From the IMG/VR virus record IMGVR_UViG_3300035698_030421, positions 1-46,363 of that record: 46,363 bases of DNA; one strand, 5' to 3'. The notes under the pieces are model-generated. The model saw nothing but the letters and a program-made list of their open reading frames with translations, ran no database searches and was not told where the DNA came from. Within the stretch, counting starts at the first letter, position 1; every line of letters begins with the position of its first letter. Below, in pieces: positions 1 through 6,732 of this stretch. The position numbers and the translations under genes are program-made. The DNA comes from a virus.

Positions 1-89
1 AAAGGTAATTCAACTTCTTCACGAAAACTAATTTGTTCGCTGTCTCCTAAAAGAGGTTCTATTTGTTTTAATATTTTTTTCTTTGACAT
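1..89 (-). CDS. 5' part of a small phage gene cut by the window edge
   Basis: An ATG at 89-87 opens a reading frame that stays open for 29 codons to base 1 and ends in ...REEVELP. The opposite end of the window carries, on the same strand, an open frame beginning LPARIEGV with no convincing start of its own. Joined, the two give a continuous protein whose centre (ELPARIEGV) matches the LPARVEGV motif of the neighbouring gene at 112-393. I infer this is the start of the gene that ends at 46104. The exact bases at the joint do not match perfectly (about one base differs in a GGTAAT(T)C overlap). The ribosome binding site is weak (GAAAG). Function unknown. Confidence 0.55.
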   Translation of the reverse strand, partial: MSKKKILKQIEPLLGDSEQISFREEVELP

Positions 90-111
90 ATTTTCTTTCA
101 ATTAATAATTA

Positions 112-393
112 TTAATCCTTTTCTGATTCTGTTAGGGGCTTGTGATTTTGCCAGCTATTTTTTGGCTTTTTATTTTTATAGAAAACTCGCTCAACCCCTT
201 CGACTCTTGCTGGCAATTTTATGGGAATTTGTTTTTCACCAGTATTTAACAAAAACATCAAGCCAGTTGGCTCACCATTAGCATAATCAATCATTATTTT
301 CTCAGCTCCATTTTTAACCAAGAGCTTTTGAATCTCATCGATAGTCTTTTCAACATTGATACCAGTAGTATAGTTTTTTATATTTTTTCTCAT
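112..393 (-). CDS. Small phage early protein with LPARVEGV motif, unknown function
   Basis: 93 residues from the ATG at 393. This start is chosen over upstream ATGs because GAGAGGA lies just upstream and the preceding microgene stops at 395. The protein has an N-terminal helix-rich part (TTGINVEKTIDEIQKLL), a strand-rich middle (GLMFLLNTGEKQIPI) and the motif LPARVEGVERVFY near residue 65. In my recollection of phage proteins this segment is normally followed by a helix with a WxxAQLALIE-like sequence. That half is missing here but present in the next gene of the same arm (46104-46363). It lies in the early/recombination operon. No enzymatic motif is visible. Confidence 0.7.
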   Translation of the reverse strand: MRKNIKNYTTGINVEKTIDEIQKLLVKNGAEKIMIDYANGEPTGLMFLLNTGEKQIPIKLPARVEGVERVFYKNKKPKNSWQNHKPLTESEKD

Positions 394-394
394 A

Positions 395-502
395 TTAATC
401 CTCTCTTTCATCCTCTGTTTCTGCGGCACACTCCTCATAGTGGTCAACATCATAATCCTCATCAATCCATTTTCCGCAGTAGGGGCATTGTGCTACACTC
501 AT
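395..502 (-). CDS. 35-residue zinc-finger microprotein
   Basis: Short gene opened by an ATG at 502-500 that overlaps the TGA of the upstream HTH gene (ATGA). It is preceded by GGAGAAGT and stops one base before the next ATG. The product has a Cys-x2-Cys ... His-x3-Cys arrangement (CPYCGKW, then HYEEC) followed by a very acidic tail, so it can plausibly bind one zinc ion. Tight packing with both neighbours and good zinc ligands argue that it is real despite its size. Function unknown; possibly a protein- or nucleic-acid-binding accessory of the recombination operon. Confidence 0.7.
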   Translation of the reverse strand: MSVAQCPYCGKWIDEDYDVDHYEECAAETEDERED

Positions 503-708
503 ACTTCTCCAAACTCCTCCAACTTCTTTAAAATAGTCTCTTTTTTATAACGCCTATCACCTCGACTATTGACTCGAATAGCTTCAATAGCTCCTCGCTT
601 CTCCCACCTCTTGAGGGTAAGGGGGGAAACTCTAAATAACTTTGCTACCTCTCCTATCAGCAACAAATCTGGCAGATTGTTCAAATCTAGTTTTTCATCA
701 TTTTTCAT
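499..708 (-). CDS. MerR/excisionase-type helix-turn-helix DNA-binding protein
   Basis: 69 residues. Residues about 14-60 read IGEVAKLFRVSPLTLKRWEK ... RRYKKETIL, the winged HTH of the MerR/HTH_17 group: a first helix with GEVAKLF, a recognition helix with SPLTLKRWE, and a wing with the conserved R-x-Y. With no effector domain it resembles phage excisionases and small early regulators. No integrase is seen, so a transcriptional role is more likely than excision. It overlaps the RusA gene upstream by four bases (ATGA) and the zinc microgene downstream by four. Confidence 0.85.
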   Translation of the reverse strand: MKNDEKLDLNNLPDLLLIGEVAKLFRVSPLTLKRWEKRGAIEAIRVNSRGDRRYKKETILKKLEEFGEV

Positions 709-1037
709 AAGACCTCCACTTCTAATCTGGGATTTTTTTTATCCCATTTTTTATATAAATAAATTTCTACTATCTGTTTGTCATTCTCATAAACTATCCT
801 TTCCATTGCATCAAATAAGAGCTTATTGCCTCCATCTAAGTCACGTTCTCGTTTCAAGAAGTATGTAACTTTTACACACACATCCTCTTTCAAAGTAGGT
901 TTCGGCATCCATGCCTCTTTAAGCATCCAACCTGCCTCCTGTTTCCAGTCTCTAGCTTTTGTTGTAAGAAACACACCCCTTCTGGTTCTCATGTAAATGT
1001 GGTTTGTAGTAGGGGGGAGTGGTAGTTTAAGATTCAT
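705..1037 (-). CDS. rusA: RusA-family Holliday junction resolvase
   Basis: 110 residues, close to the family's usual ~120. RusA dimers bind four-way DNA junctions and nick them symmetrically. The N-terminal LPLPPTTNHIY is the family signature. Acidic residues of the active site fit D66 and D68 (RDLDGGNK) and D86 (ENDKQI), with D76 nearby; known RusA uses three aspartates in this layout. It probably resolves recombination or replication intermediates before packaging. It sits with a RecB-like nuclease and a candidate ssDNA-binding protein in one operon and overlaps its upstream neighbour by 11 bases. Confidence 0.9.
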   Translation of the reverse strand: MNLKLPLPPTTNHIYMRTRRGVFLTTKARDWKQEAGWMLKEAWMPKPTLKEDVCVKVTYFLKRERDLDGGNKLLFDAMERIVYENDKQIVEIYLYKKWDKKNPRLEVEVL

Positions 1038-1290
1038 TTTTTTCCTCTTCTTCTCTTGCCTCTATTTCTTTAAGCATTTTTTTATCGAAACTAACGCAAT
1101 ATGGACATGGAAATTCACGTGTATGACCACCATCATAATGCTCTACTATGAAGCCTTTATTATCACAAAAATCACAATATCTATCAGGATTTCTAAAACA
1201 CCTTTTTTCATGAATTTCCATGTGATATTTAGTTAATATCTTTTTGCAAAAATCACACTTGTATCTTTGAATCGTTTTAACTTTTTTCAT
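1027..1290 (-). CDS. Two-zinc-finger protein
   Basis: 87 residues with two candidate zinc sites. The first is CDFCKK with His and Cys further on (HMEIHEKRC, residues about 13-32). The second, about residues 39-63, has CDFCDNKG and then CPYC. The C-terminus is acidic and helical (KEIEAREEEE). Such small zinc proteins are common in phage recombination operons and may bind DNA or partner proteins, but the role cannot be stated. It overlaps the upstream gene by 14 bases and the RusA gene by 11, so it is certainly part of the operon. Confidence 0.8.
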   Translation of the reverse strand: MKKVKTIQRYKCDFCKKILTKYHMEIHEKRCFRNPDRYCDFCDNKGFIVEHYDGGHTREFPCPYCVSFDKKMLKEIEAREEEEKNES

Positions 1291-1459
1291 TTCTAGCCTT
1301 TCTCCTAGCTCTATGCTTCTGGTTACTAGTCAAGATTGGTTCTGGTTTTTCTCTCAACCTTTTAATCGTATAAATTGACTCGTCAACATTGATGGGCTTT
1401 TTTCTAGCCTCAACTATTTTTACTGTTTTGTCTTTTTTATTGATTATTTTGTATTTCAT
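1277..1459 (-). CDS. Small basic protein, unknown function
   Basis: 60 residues, strongly basic, with a C-terminal RARRKARNEK run. The ATG at 1459 overlaps the TGA of the small membrane-protein gene upstream. Basic charge suggests nucleic-acid contact, but no fold is recognised. Confidence 0.7.
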   Translation of the reverse strand: MKYKIINKKDKTVKIVEARKKPINVDESIYTIKRLREKPEPILTSNQKHRARRKARNEKS

Positions 1460-1617
1460 TTTTTAAAAACTATGTACTTGTTAAAAACTATCATTATTCC
1501 AAATGTTAATAAAAACCCTGAGAAAAGTGGGTACCCTGTGAGGGCAAGGTCAAGTAATATGATTACGCTCAAAGTTACACTTACAAAGAACAGTTTAATC
1601 ATCTTTTCCATCATCAT
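1456..1617 (-). CDS. 53-residue two-helix membrane protein
   Basis: Small gene with three consecutive ATG codons (1617-1609) and a TGA at 1456-1458 overlapping the next ATG (ATGA), which supports translation. The product has two hydrophobic stretches (about residues 9-26 and 32-50) separated by TGYP, so it is probably a two-pass inner membrane protein with a lysine-rich N-terminus. No strong ribosome binding site is visible, and an internal ATG at codon 6 is an alternative start. Function unknown. Confidence 0.6.
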   Translation of the reverse strand: MMMEKMIKLFFVSVTLSVIILLDLALTGYPLFSGFLLTFGIMIVFNKYIVFKK

Positions 1618-1673
1618 AAATTTATTGTTATTTGATTCATTCCCGCCCTCAACTAGAGAGCGGTATCAATCAA

Positions 1674-2066
1674 CTAACTTTTCTTAACTGGCCTGTGGTA
1701 GAAAGCGAAGTTATGATAACCTCGACCACTCTTCTTGGAAGTTTCCTTGCCAAGATAGACAATCTTTACTTCCTCACCGATAAAGATTCCGCCGAACCTT
1801 CCATCAAGTAAAGAGCTTCCCCAGACTCCAACCTTGCTACCATCTTTTTTCTCAATGGTATACATGTTAGAGTTATTTTCACCGACATTTTCTTGCTTAC
1901 CGACATAAGTACCAACTAAGGTATCATTCTTTTTCTCAAAACTGTAAATGTCATCTGACATAGGGTTTACTTCCTCCCACTCTCCGCCGTCACCAAGAGC
2001 ATCTTTTACCTCTTGCTCTTTAGCATCAGCTTCCAATCCTTCTATAAAATCATCTCCTTTTGCCAT
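1674..2066 (-). CDS. Probable single-stranded DNA-binding (OB-fold-like) protein
   Basis: 130 residues with an acidic N-terminus (residues 1-35), then a strand-rich core: DTLVGTYVGKQENVG, MYTIEKKDGSKVGVWG, GGIFIGEEVKIVYLGKE. The alternating strands and the G-EEVKIVYLGK element are typical of phage OB-fold ssDNA-binding or recombination-associated proteins, and it stands next to a RecB-like nuclease and a RusA resolvase. No sequence signature proves it, so the assignment rests on fold impression and context. The start has an excellent ribosome binding site (GGAGG). Confidence 0.55.
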   Translation of the reverse strand: MAKGDDFIEGLEADAKEQEVKDALGDGGEWEEVNPMSDDIYSFEKKNDTLVGTYVGKQENVGENNSNMYTIEKKDGSKVGVWGSSLLDGRFGGIFIGEEVKIVYLGKETSKKSGRGYHNFAFYHRPVKKS

Positions 2067-2081
2067 ATTGCCTCCTTTTGG

Positions 2082-2744
2082 TTATTTATAACCAATACTT
2101 TGTAACATTTTTCTATTTTTAAACTCCCAAATTCTTTTGGCAGCTAAAAATATGCTGAAATTCATATCAGCTTCAACATGATTATAGTTGCCATTTTCTG
2201 CTAAGCCAACAATAAATGCTCTCTTGGTTCCCTCAGCTCTGCTATAAGCAGCCAGTTGAATATGAGCTTCATCATAGACCTTGCCATCTTTACTGCTTTT
2301 GAAGTCAATCAAACACTCTTCACCGCCAATTTTTGCTTTGAGGTCAAGGGTTCCAGCATACATATGCTCTTTGCTAACAACAGTTTTCTCATGCTCAAGA
2401 AACTCTGGGTTAAAATCATTAACCCATTTTTGAAATGCCTCAGCATAACCTTTGAGCTCATCATCAACCATGTCAATTGCTTTTTTACCAAACTTGTAGT
2501 TTTCAGCCATTCTGTGAACCAAAGTTCCTCTGGTAGCTGCTTTTTTACTAGTCCTGTATGGAGCTGATAAAGCTGCTCTCTCATCAAGAGTAGGGTCTTT
2601 GGCCATAGCATAGTAAACTTGTTGCCCGTACCAATACCGAAGGGCTGGTTTGTCAATAATTTTCAAGACATTTGTGACTGAGACATATGGTTTGTCGTCT
2701 AGCCAGTAAAATCCTGCTCGTCTTTTTTTTGTTTTATCTGCCAT
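2082..2744 (-). CDS. PD-(D/E)XK nuclease, RecB/Cas4-like exonuclease
   Basis: 220 residues. The motif order of the RecB-family nuclease core is visible: RGTLVH (His near 77), GTLDL (catalytic Asp near 134), LIDFKSSK (Asp near 147, Lys near 149) and QLAAY near 163-167. These residues coordinate metal for 5'-3' or single-strand exonuclease activity. With the coiled-coil protein upstream, the candidate ssDNA-binding protein downstream and RusA, it forms a recombination/end-processing set. Phages use such enzymes to generate single-stranded ends for annealing or to process concatemers. Confidence 0.88.
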   Translation of the reverse strand: MADKTKKRRAGFYWLDDKPYVSVTNVLKIIDKPALRYWYGQQVYYAMAKDPTLDERAALSAPYRTSKKAATRGTLVHRMAENYKFGKKAIDMVDDELKGYAEAFQKWVNDFNPEFLEHEKTVVSKEHMYAGTLDLKAKIGGEECLIDFKSSKDGKVYDEAHIQLAAYSRAEGTKRAFIVGLAENGNYNHVEADMNFSIFLAAKRIWEFKNRKMLQSIGYK

Positions 2745-2752
2745 AAATTTCC

Positions 2753-3898
2753 TTATAATTTTTTAATACTATCTCTTAAAGCGTTGATAGCTACTTCAAC
2801 TGCACAATCGGTTGCATTGAGAATATCTTGAGCTTCTTTACTTTTAACAGCAGGATATTCAATGTTCTCTAAAAAATTAGCAAATAATAGTAACTTTTCT
2901 TTATCTGGTGCTAATAGGGCTTTCTTCTTTGCCTCTTCCTCAGCACGTTTTTCAGCAGCAGCCAATTCTCTAGCATCACGCTCCCTTTTTTCCTGAGCTT
3001 CTTTTGCAGCTTTCAATTTGTTTTCAGCGGCTTCCCTCTTTTCTCTTTCAACCTTGAGCCTAGCATCCTCTTCCCTCTTCGCCTTTTCTTTGGCTACTCT
3101 CTCGGCCTCAAGCCTTTTTTCCTCAGCTCTTTCTTTCTTCTCAGCGTCAAGCTTTAGCTTCTCATTTTCTTTTCTAGTTTTTTCCTGCTCATCATCACTT
3201 ACTTTTTTTCTTTTTTTAGCTTGAGCTAGGGCATTACTATATTTTTCCTCAGTAGTATCTACTGACAATACAAATGGGGCTTCAACAAAATCATGATATT
3301 TTGCAAGCTCAAACTTCCTTTCTCCAAGTAATATTTCTCTTTTTTCCTGCTCAATCCGCTCTTCCTCGGCTTGTCTCTCAGCTTCCTCTTGAGCTTCAAA
3401 CGCTTTTTTAGATGTCTCAAGTAGTTTTTCAAAAGCTATTGTTGATAGTTTTTCAGGGTGTAGGTTGTAAATTTCAACATCATCCACATACTTACTAAGC
3501 TCTAAAATTCTTTCAGCTTCCATTTTGTCATCTTTTTCTTTTCGAATTAGTTCTACATATTTTTCTTGTTTCTCCAGATGTTGTTCAACTGGAACAATCA
3601 AAGCTTTAATAATATTGGCCATGCCATCAATCGCCTTGCCCTCTCTGATAGACTGAGCTTTCAATTCTTTTCTGACAACTTCAACTTTGTTGATTCTAAT
3701 GTGACGAAGCTCTTTTCTAAGATTTTTGGCCTCTCTCATTTCCTCTATCTGGCCAACATTGTCAACAACAATAGCCTTTGCTTTTTCAGAAAGCTCTTGT
3801 GCCTCTTTATATGATTTCCCAAAACTATCCATTAAGGTTTGAATTTTGTTTTCGTTTAAGCCACTCTCTTGAGCAACCAGTGTTAGTTCATTTGACAT
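2753..3898 (-). CDS. Long coiled-coil protein of the recombination operon
   Basis: 381 residues. Residues about 165-330 are an almost unbroken charged coiled coil rich in Glu, Lys, Arg and Ala (runs of AEEERIEQEKRE, EKRLEAERVAKEKAKREED). Residues about 1-130 form a separate helical domain, and a small C-terminal domain (about 330-381) ends with VEVAINALRDSIKKL. Proteins of this shape often precede RecB-like nucleases in phage operons and may act as recombination accessories. No ATPase motif is present. The start (3898) has AGAGGAAAA upstream and the gene overlaps its neighbour by 11 bases. Confidence 0.7.
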   Translation of the reverse strand: MSNELTLVAQESGLNENKIQTLMDSFGKSYKEAQELSEKAKAIVVDNVGQIEEMREAKNLRKELRHIRINKVEVVRKELKAQSIREGKAIDGMANIIKALIVPVEQHLEKQEKYVELIRKEKDDKMEAERILELSKYVDDVEIYNLHPEKLSTIAFEKLLETSKKAFEAQEEAERQAEEERIEQEKREILLGERKFELAKYHDFVEAPFVLSVDTTEEKYSNALAQAKKRKKVSDDEQEKTRKENEKLKLDAEKKERAEEKRLEAERVAKEKAKREEDARLKVEREKREAAENKLKAAKEAQEKRERDARELAAAEKRAEEEAKKKALLAPDKEKLLLFANFLENIEYPAVKSKEAQDILNATDCAVEVAINALRDSIKKL

Positions 3899-4151
3899 CT
3901 TGATTTTCCTCTTTCTTCAACTTTTTAGTTTCACTAATTTTCTGTTTCACCTCATCACTCCAAGGCTTACCTTTATTCCAAGCTGGTTTCCCCTTCCTGC
4001 CCTCAGAGATAGCAAGTTTATGCTCTGCTGTTAGTTCCTTTCCCTTGTTCCAGGGAACAGAGCCCTTTTTACTAGCAACTATTTTTTCTTTAGTCTCTTG
4101 AGTTAAAGACTTTCCTTTGTTCCAGGGTTCATGTTTTGATGTAAATGACAT
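3888..4151 (-). CDS. Stand-alone NUMOD3-repeat DNA-binding protein
   Basis: 87 residues from the ATG at 4151, preferred because GAAAGG lies six bases upstream. Three copies of the NUMOD3 core PWNKGK/AWNKGK occur, each followed by a helix of the type LTQETKEKI, LTAEHKLAI or WSDEVKQKI. NUMOD3 is a small DNA-binding module normally attached to GIY-YIG or HNH homing endonucleases. No nuclease domain is present here, so the gene is either a remnant of a homing endonuclease or a free DNA-binding protein. Confidence 0.85.
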   Translation of the reverse strand: MSFTSKHEPWNKGKSLTQETKEKIVASKKGSVPWNKGKELTAEHKLAISEGRKGKPAWNKGKPWSDEVKQKISETKKLKKEENQDVK

Positions 4152-4164
4152 ATTTACCTTTCTT

Positions 4165-4407
4165 TTATGACACATTTTGTGCCAATTGTTTTTTATCTAA
4201 TAAAAATTGTTCCTTTAAATCATCATGAGAGCAGTTATTCCCGCAAGATTTGCAAGAATAATGACTAAACTCCATTTTCTCTGGCCCATTGGGAGGGACA
4301 AAACCATTATTTTCCCATATCTGTGAAAGTGTTTCTCCACAATTGGGACAGTTGAAAAAGTCAGTTAGTTCTTGGAGGGTATTTGGTTTGGGGTTCATCT
4401 TGTTCAT
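4165..4407 (-). CDS. Zinc-ribbon protein
   Basis: 80 residues with CPNCGE near residue 20 and CKSCGNNC near residue 53, a classic four-cysteine zinc ribbon. The ATG lies only nine bases downstream of a perfect -10 box and has no ribosome binding site, so the transcript should start at or within a few bases of the start codon. Unknown role; small zinc ribbons in early phage operons may contact host polymerase or nucleic acid. Confidence 0.75.
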   Translation of the reverse strand: MNKMNPKPNTLQELTDFFNCPNCGETLSQIWENNGFVPPNGPEKMEFSHYSCKSCGNNCSHDDLKEQFLLDKKQLAQNVS

Positions 4408-4416
4408 AATGACTGT

Positions 4417-4445
4417 ATTATACTACATTAAGCACTACTTGTCAA
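4417..4445 (-). promoter_or_regulatory. Consensus sigma70 promoter for the 4407 gene
   Basis: On the minus strand TTGACA (4445-4440), a 17-bp spacer and TATAAT (4422-4417): both boxes match consensus exactly. The start codon of the next gene is nine bases beyond the -10 box, predicting a leaderless or nearly leaderless mRNA. Confidence 0.88.
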
Positions 4446-4449
4446 TAGT

Positions 4450-4698
4450 CTAAAATCCTGCATTTAATGATTCCCATTTCTCATCCATGCTCATTTGCTC
4501 AACAGTTTTTTTAGAATCATCTTTTTTAGGAAGAGGAGCTTTTTTAGCAAGTCTCTTACAACCCTCCATAATTTCATGAATAGTCATTTTTTTACTAGGA
4601 TTTCTATTGCCACCCCAATATTCATCTTGACAATTAGTGTCACAAAAACATTCTTCATCTGGAAGTGGCTTGTTACAAGCTCGACAGAAGCTATTCAT
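4450..4698 (-). CDS. Treble-clef zinc-binding protein
   Basis: 82 residues; the N-terminus reads CRACNKPL ... CFCDTNCQDEY, a four-to-six cysteine zinc-binding unit resembling the small treble-clef proteins common in phages. The rest is helical and lysine-rich. The ATG follows directly on the TAG of the upstream gene. Function unknown. Confidence 0.75.
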   Translation of the reverse strand: MNSFCRACNKPLPDEECFCDTNCQDEYWGGNRNPSKKMTIHEIMEGCKRLAKKAPLPKKDDSKKTVEQMSMDEKWESLNAGF

Positions 4699-4962
4699 CT
4701 ATTTTTTAAATTTAGTAACTCTACTTACAGGTTTATGAGGCCCACCAGTATTTTTCTTTTTTAAAGGTTTTTTTCTAGGCTTTACTAATTTAAGCTGAGT
4801 AATGTCAAATGAAAATGGTTCTTGTGGGACATTATCTTTGAGCTTCTCACTTTGAACAGTCATCCTGTCACAACCATTAATCCATTTGGTAATTCCAATC
4901 ACAATTCCCTTGAAAGGGGTAATTGTATCTTTTACTCTATCTCCTAGTTTTATTTCTGACAT
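4699..4962 (-). CDS. KOW/SH3-like small protein, unknown function
   Basis: 87 residues. Residues about 1-58 look like a small beta barrel (IKLGDRVKDTITPFKGIVIGI) of the type seen in phage proteins that start LGDxVxDxxTGFxG; the last 25 residues are a basic tail (KPRKKPLKKK). The ribosome binding site GGAAT is close to the ATG. Possibly nucleic-acid binding; role unknown. Confidence 0.7.
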   Translation of the reverse strand: MSEIKLGDRVKDTITPFKGIVIGITKWINGCDRMTVQSEKLKDNVPQEPFSFDITQLKLVKPRKKPLKKKNTGGPHKPVSRVTKFKK

Positions 4963-5034
4963 AAATTCCTTTTTTTATATATGAGCCTCCAAAACGTCTA
5001 CAAATGAGAGCGGCCTAGAGACCCATGCTAATAA

Positions 5035-5256
5035 TCATTTATTAATTTCTTTTTCAAGAATCGACAAAGAATCTTGAAGCATGTAGTAGTGCTCTTTATA
5101 AGCATCCAACAATTGACTCAATGTTTCTTCATCGGCATTTTTAAGTGGGAAGCTTCGTTCGAGCTGAGATAGGTTCCAAGAAATTTGAGAAACAGTTTTT
5201 AAAGCTGTTCTCATACGAAGAACCTTGCGGTATGTGGTTAGTCTTTCATCTATCAT
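5035..5256 (-). CDS. Small helical protein, unknown function
   Basis: 73 residues, predicted all-helical, with leucines at heptad-like spacing. It is preceded by a perfect sigma70 promoter whose -10 box ends nine bases before the ATG, and no ribosome binding site is visible, so a leaderless mRNA is expected. It lies at the border between the lysis genes and the early operon. Confidence 0.65.
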   Translation of the reverse strand: MIDERLTTYRKVLRMRTALKTVSQISWNLSQLERSFPLKNADEETLSQLLDAYKEHYYMLQDSLSILEKEINK

Positions 5257-5265
5257 TGTTTTTGT

Positions 5266-5294
5266 ATTATACTATATAATTGCAATATTGTCAA
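5266..5294 (-). promoter_or_regulatory. Consensus sigma70 promoter for the 5256 gene
   Basis: TTGACA (5294-5289), 17 bp, TATAAT (5271-5266) on the minus strand. The spacer contains the palindrome ATTGCAAT (5279-5286), eight bases upstream of the -10 box, the same spacing as in the promoter at 6482-6510. Confidence 0.9.
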
Positions 5295-5298
5295 TCCT

Positions 5299-5502
5299 CT
5301 ACTTACCTATATCTTCATTACTGTTTCGTTTTCCAAAATAAGCGGTAATGACTGAACCAACAGTGGTAGCAATGAGGGTTAAAACTTCATTTGAAATTGT
5401 GGCTCCATTCAATGAGCCAATTACTACAATAAAAAGAAGTATCATTGCCATTACTGCAAGAATGCTTCTAGTACTTTTCATGAAAGATAATGCATTTTTC
5501 AT
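5299..5502 (-). CDS. Probable holin
   Basis: 67 residues with two hydrophobic segments (about 13-30 and 40-57) split by a short polar turn (NGATISNE), a charged N-terminus and a polar C-terminus (YFGKRNSNEDIGK). This is the usual size and topology of small phage holins, which form the membrane lesion that releases or activates the endolysin. It follows the endolysin gene (5691-6476). Start supported by AGGAGAAA. Confidence 0.7.
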   Translation of the reverse strand: MKNALSFMKSTRSILAVMAMILLFIVVIGSLNGATISNEVLTLIATTVGSVITAYFGKRNSNEDIGK

Positions 5503-5690
5503 ATTTTCTCCTATTATTGTTAATTGTTACCTCGAGTAGAACTTGTTAGCTCTTTATTTTAAGATTTTTATTAATTTTATGAGTTACATATCATTAAAAA
5601 TGACCTAAAATTATGTTGATTCATAAGCCTTTTAACTAAAATACCCAAAATAGCAGTCAACTGATGCTTCTGATAAAATCCCATATACAT
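5503..5690 (-). other. Spacer between endolysin and holin genes with a possible 37-residue ORF
   Basis: 188 bases of AT-rich sequence. One small frame (5577-5690, starting ATGTATATGGG directly after the endolysin stop, weak AAAGG upstream) could encode 37 residues, but its composition is not convincing. I see no strong promoter or terminator here. Confidence 0.3.
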
Positions 5691-6476
5691 TTAGCCTTTA
5701 TAAGTGACAGAATCAAGCTTCAATCCATTTACTTCTTTTGGAAAGCCCTCTTTTTCAACGATAACCTCTTTAATTACTTCAATCTCTTTTACTTCTGCTG
5801 GCTGAGCTTCAAGCTGTTTGGCTCTTCTTCGGGCAGAACCAAGGTGTCCACCTTTTGCAGCATCTTCACTTCCCCATTCACATTTATCTTTACCACCCAA
5901 ATGTCCTTTTAATGTTCTTTTAGCAGCAGCAACATTAGGCATTCCCAAATATTCTAGTAATTCGTTCATATTTTCCTTTTCTGGGGCATTCCCAATTTTA
6001 TTAATAATTGTGTACCCCTTCCATAAGGGATATTTTGCAGTTGGTTCTACATCTTTTTTTGGCCAAGTATAAGGGTCTCTTATTTGTTTGTTACCAATGT
6101 AGCCCACCCAATGTCTATCATTGGGAGTAGCAATAATGCCATCAAAGTCAACTTCCACCAAACAAATGCCATTTTTATCTGCCGCTAGCTTAATTTCAAC
6201 TTTTTCATAAGCATAGCCTCTCCATTGAAATTTTAACCAGGGAATAGCCAAATGAATCCTGGTCCAATTAACCAAGTTGAAAACACCACTTTGACCTTCG
6301 ACATAAACTTTATGCTCGATAAATCTTCTATTTACTTCGTCTGGGGTAAGTTCTGCAAGCATGGCAATGCAAGTGACAGTGCAACCATGTGAACCGATTG
6401 TAGTTTTATTGTTTTTGCCCCAACCAAGGCGAATGGCAGCCCACCTGGGGTTTCTTTGAGAAAGGGTTTCTGACAT
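5691..6476 (-). CDS. C39-like cysteine peptidase domain protein, probable endolysin
   Basis: 261 residues. Residues about 1-160 resemble the papain-like C39-type fold: Cys in SHGCTVTC (C32), His in DRHWVGYI (H122) and Asp in IRDPYTW (D134) give a Cys-His-Asp triad. Such domains occur as cell-wall peptidases in phage lysins. The C-terminal ~90 residues (basic RRRAKQLE, then an acidic VKEIEVIKEVIVEKE segment) may be a wall-binding or linker region. It lies between a coiled-coil membrane protein and a holin candidate. The -10 box ends only five bases from the ATG and there is no ribosome binding site, so translation may be leaderless. Confidence 0.75.
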   Translation of the reverse strand: MSETLSQRNPRWAAIRLGWGKNNKTTIGSHGCTVTCIAMLAELTPDEVNRRFIEHKVYVEGQSGVFNLVNWTRIHLAIPWLKFQWRGYAYEKVEIKLAADKNGICLVEVDFDGIIATPNDRHWVGYIGNKQIRDPYTWPKKDVEPTAKYPLWKGYTIINKIGNAPEKENMNELLEYLGMPNVAAAKRTLKGHLGGKDKCEWGSEDAAKGGHLGSARRRAKQLEAQPAEVKEIEVIKEVIVEKEGFPKEVNGLKLDSVTYKG

Positions 6477-6481
6477 ACGCC

Positions 6482-6510
6482 ACTATACCATATTATTGCA
6501 ATTATCTCAA
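6482..6510 (-). promoter_or_regulatory. Promoter for the endolysin gene, overlapping the upstream gene end
   Basis: Minus strand TTGAGA (6510-6505), 17 bp, TATAGT (6487-6482). The spacer carries ATTGCAAT (6495-6502). The -35 box overlaps the 3' end of the 6502-6732 gene. The ATG begins six bases downstream of the -10 box, so the start site should fall at the start codon. Confidence 0.8.
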
Positions 6511-6732
6511 TCTATTTTTAACAAAATCAAATATAAGGCTAAAAATACCTGCGATTGTTGCTGAAACTATCATCACTCCAATTCCAATCTTACCAAGCAT
6601 GTTGTCTACCTTGCTTTCAACTAGGTCAACTTTTTTGGTGTTGGCTTTAATATCCTTGCTCAGTCTGTCATCAATACGATTGACTACTTTGTGGACATCT
6701 TGAAGTAATTCGTAATTTGTTAGTTTTGACAT
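6502..6732 (-). CDS. Coiled-coil plus single-helix membrane protein of the lysis region
   Basis: 76 residues: a helical N-terminal half with heptads (LLQDVHKVVNRIDDRLSKDI, KVDLVESKVDNML) and one transmembrane helix about residues 49-68 (IGVMIVSATIAGIFSLIF), ending in basic KNRLR. The layout resembles XhlA/haemolysin-type or BhlA-like lysis accessory proteins. It is next to the endolysin and holin candidates, so a membrane lysis role is likely but not proven. Confidence 0.65.
   Translation of the reverse strand: MSKLTNYELLQDVHKVVNRIDDRLSKDIKANTKKVDLVESKVDNMLGKIGIGVMIVSATIAGIFSLIFDFVKNRLR

Noticed and set aside
2309-2656. 115-codon minus-strand frame inside the RecB-like gene
   Set aside because: It overlaps the nuclease gene in another frame and has no family features; the nuclease motifs are clear in the main frame.
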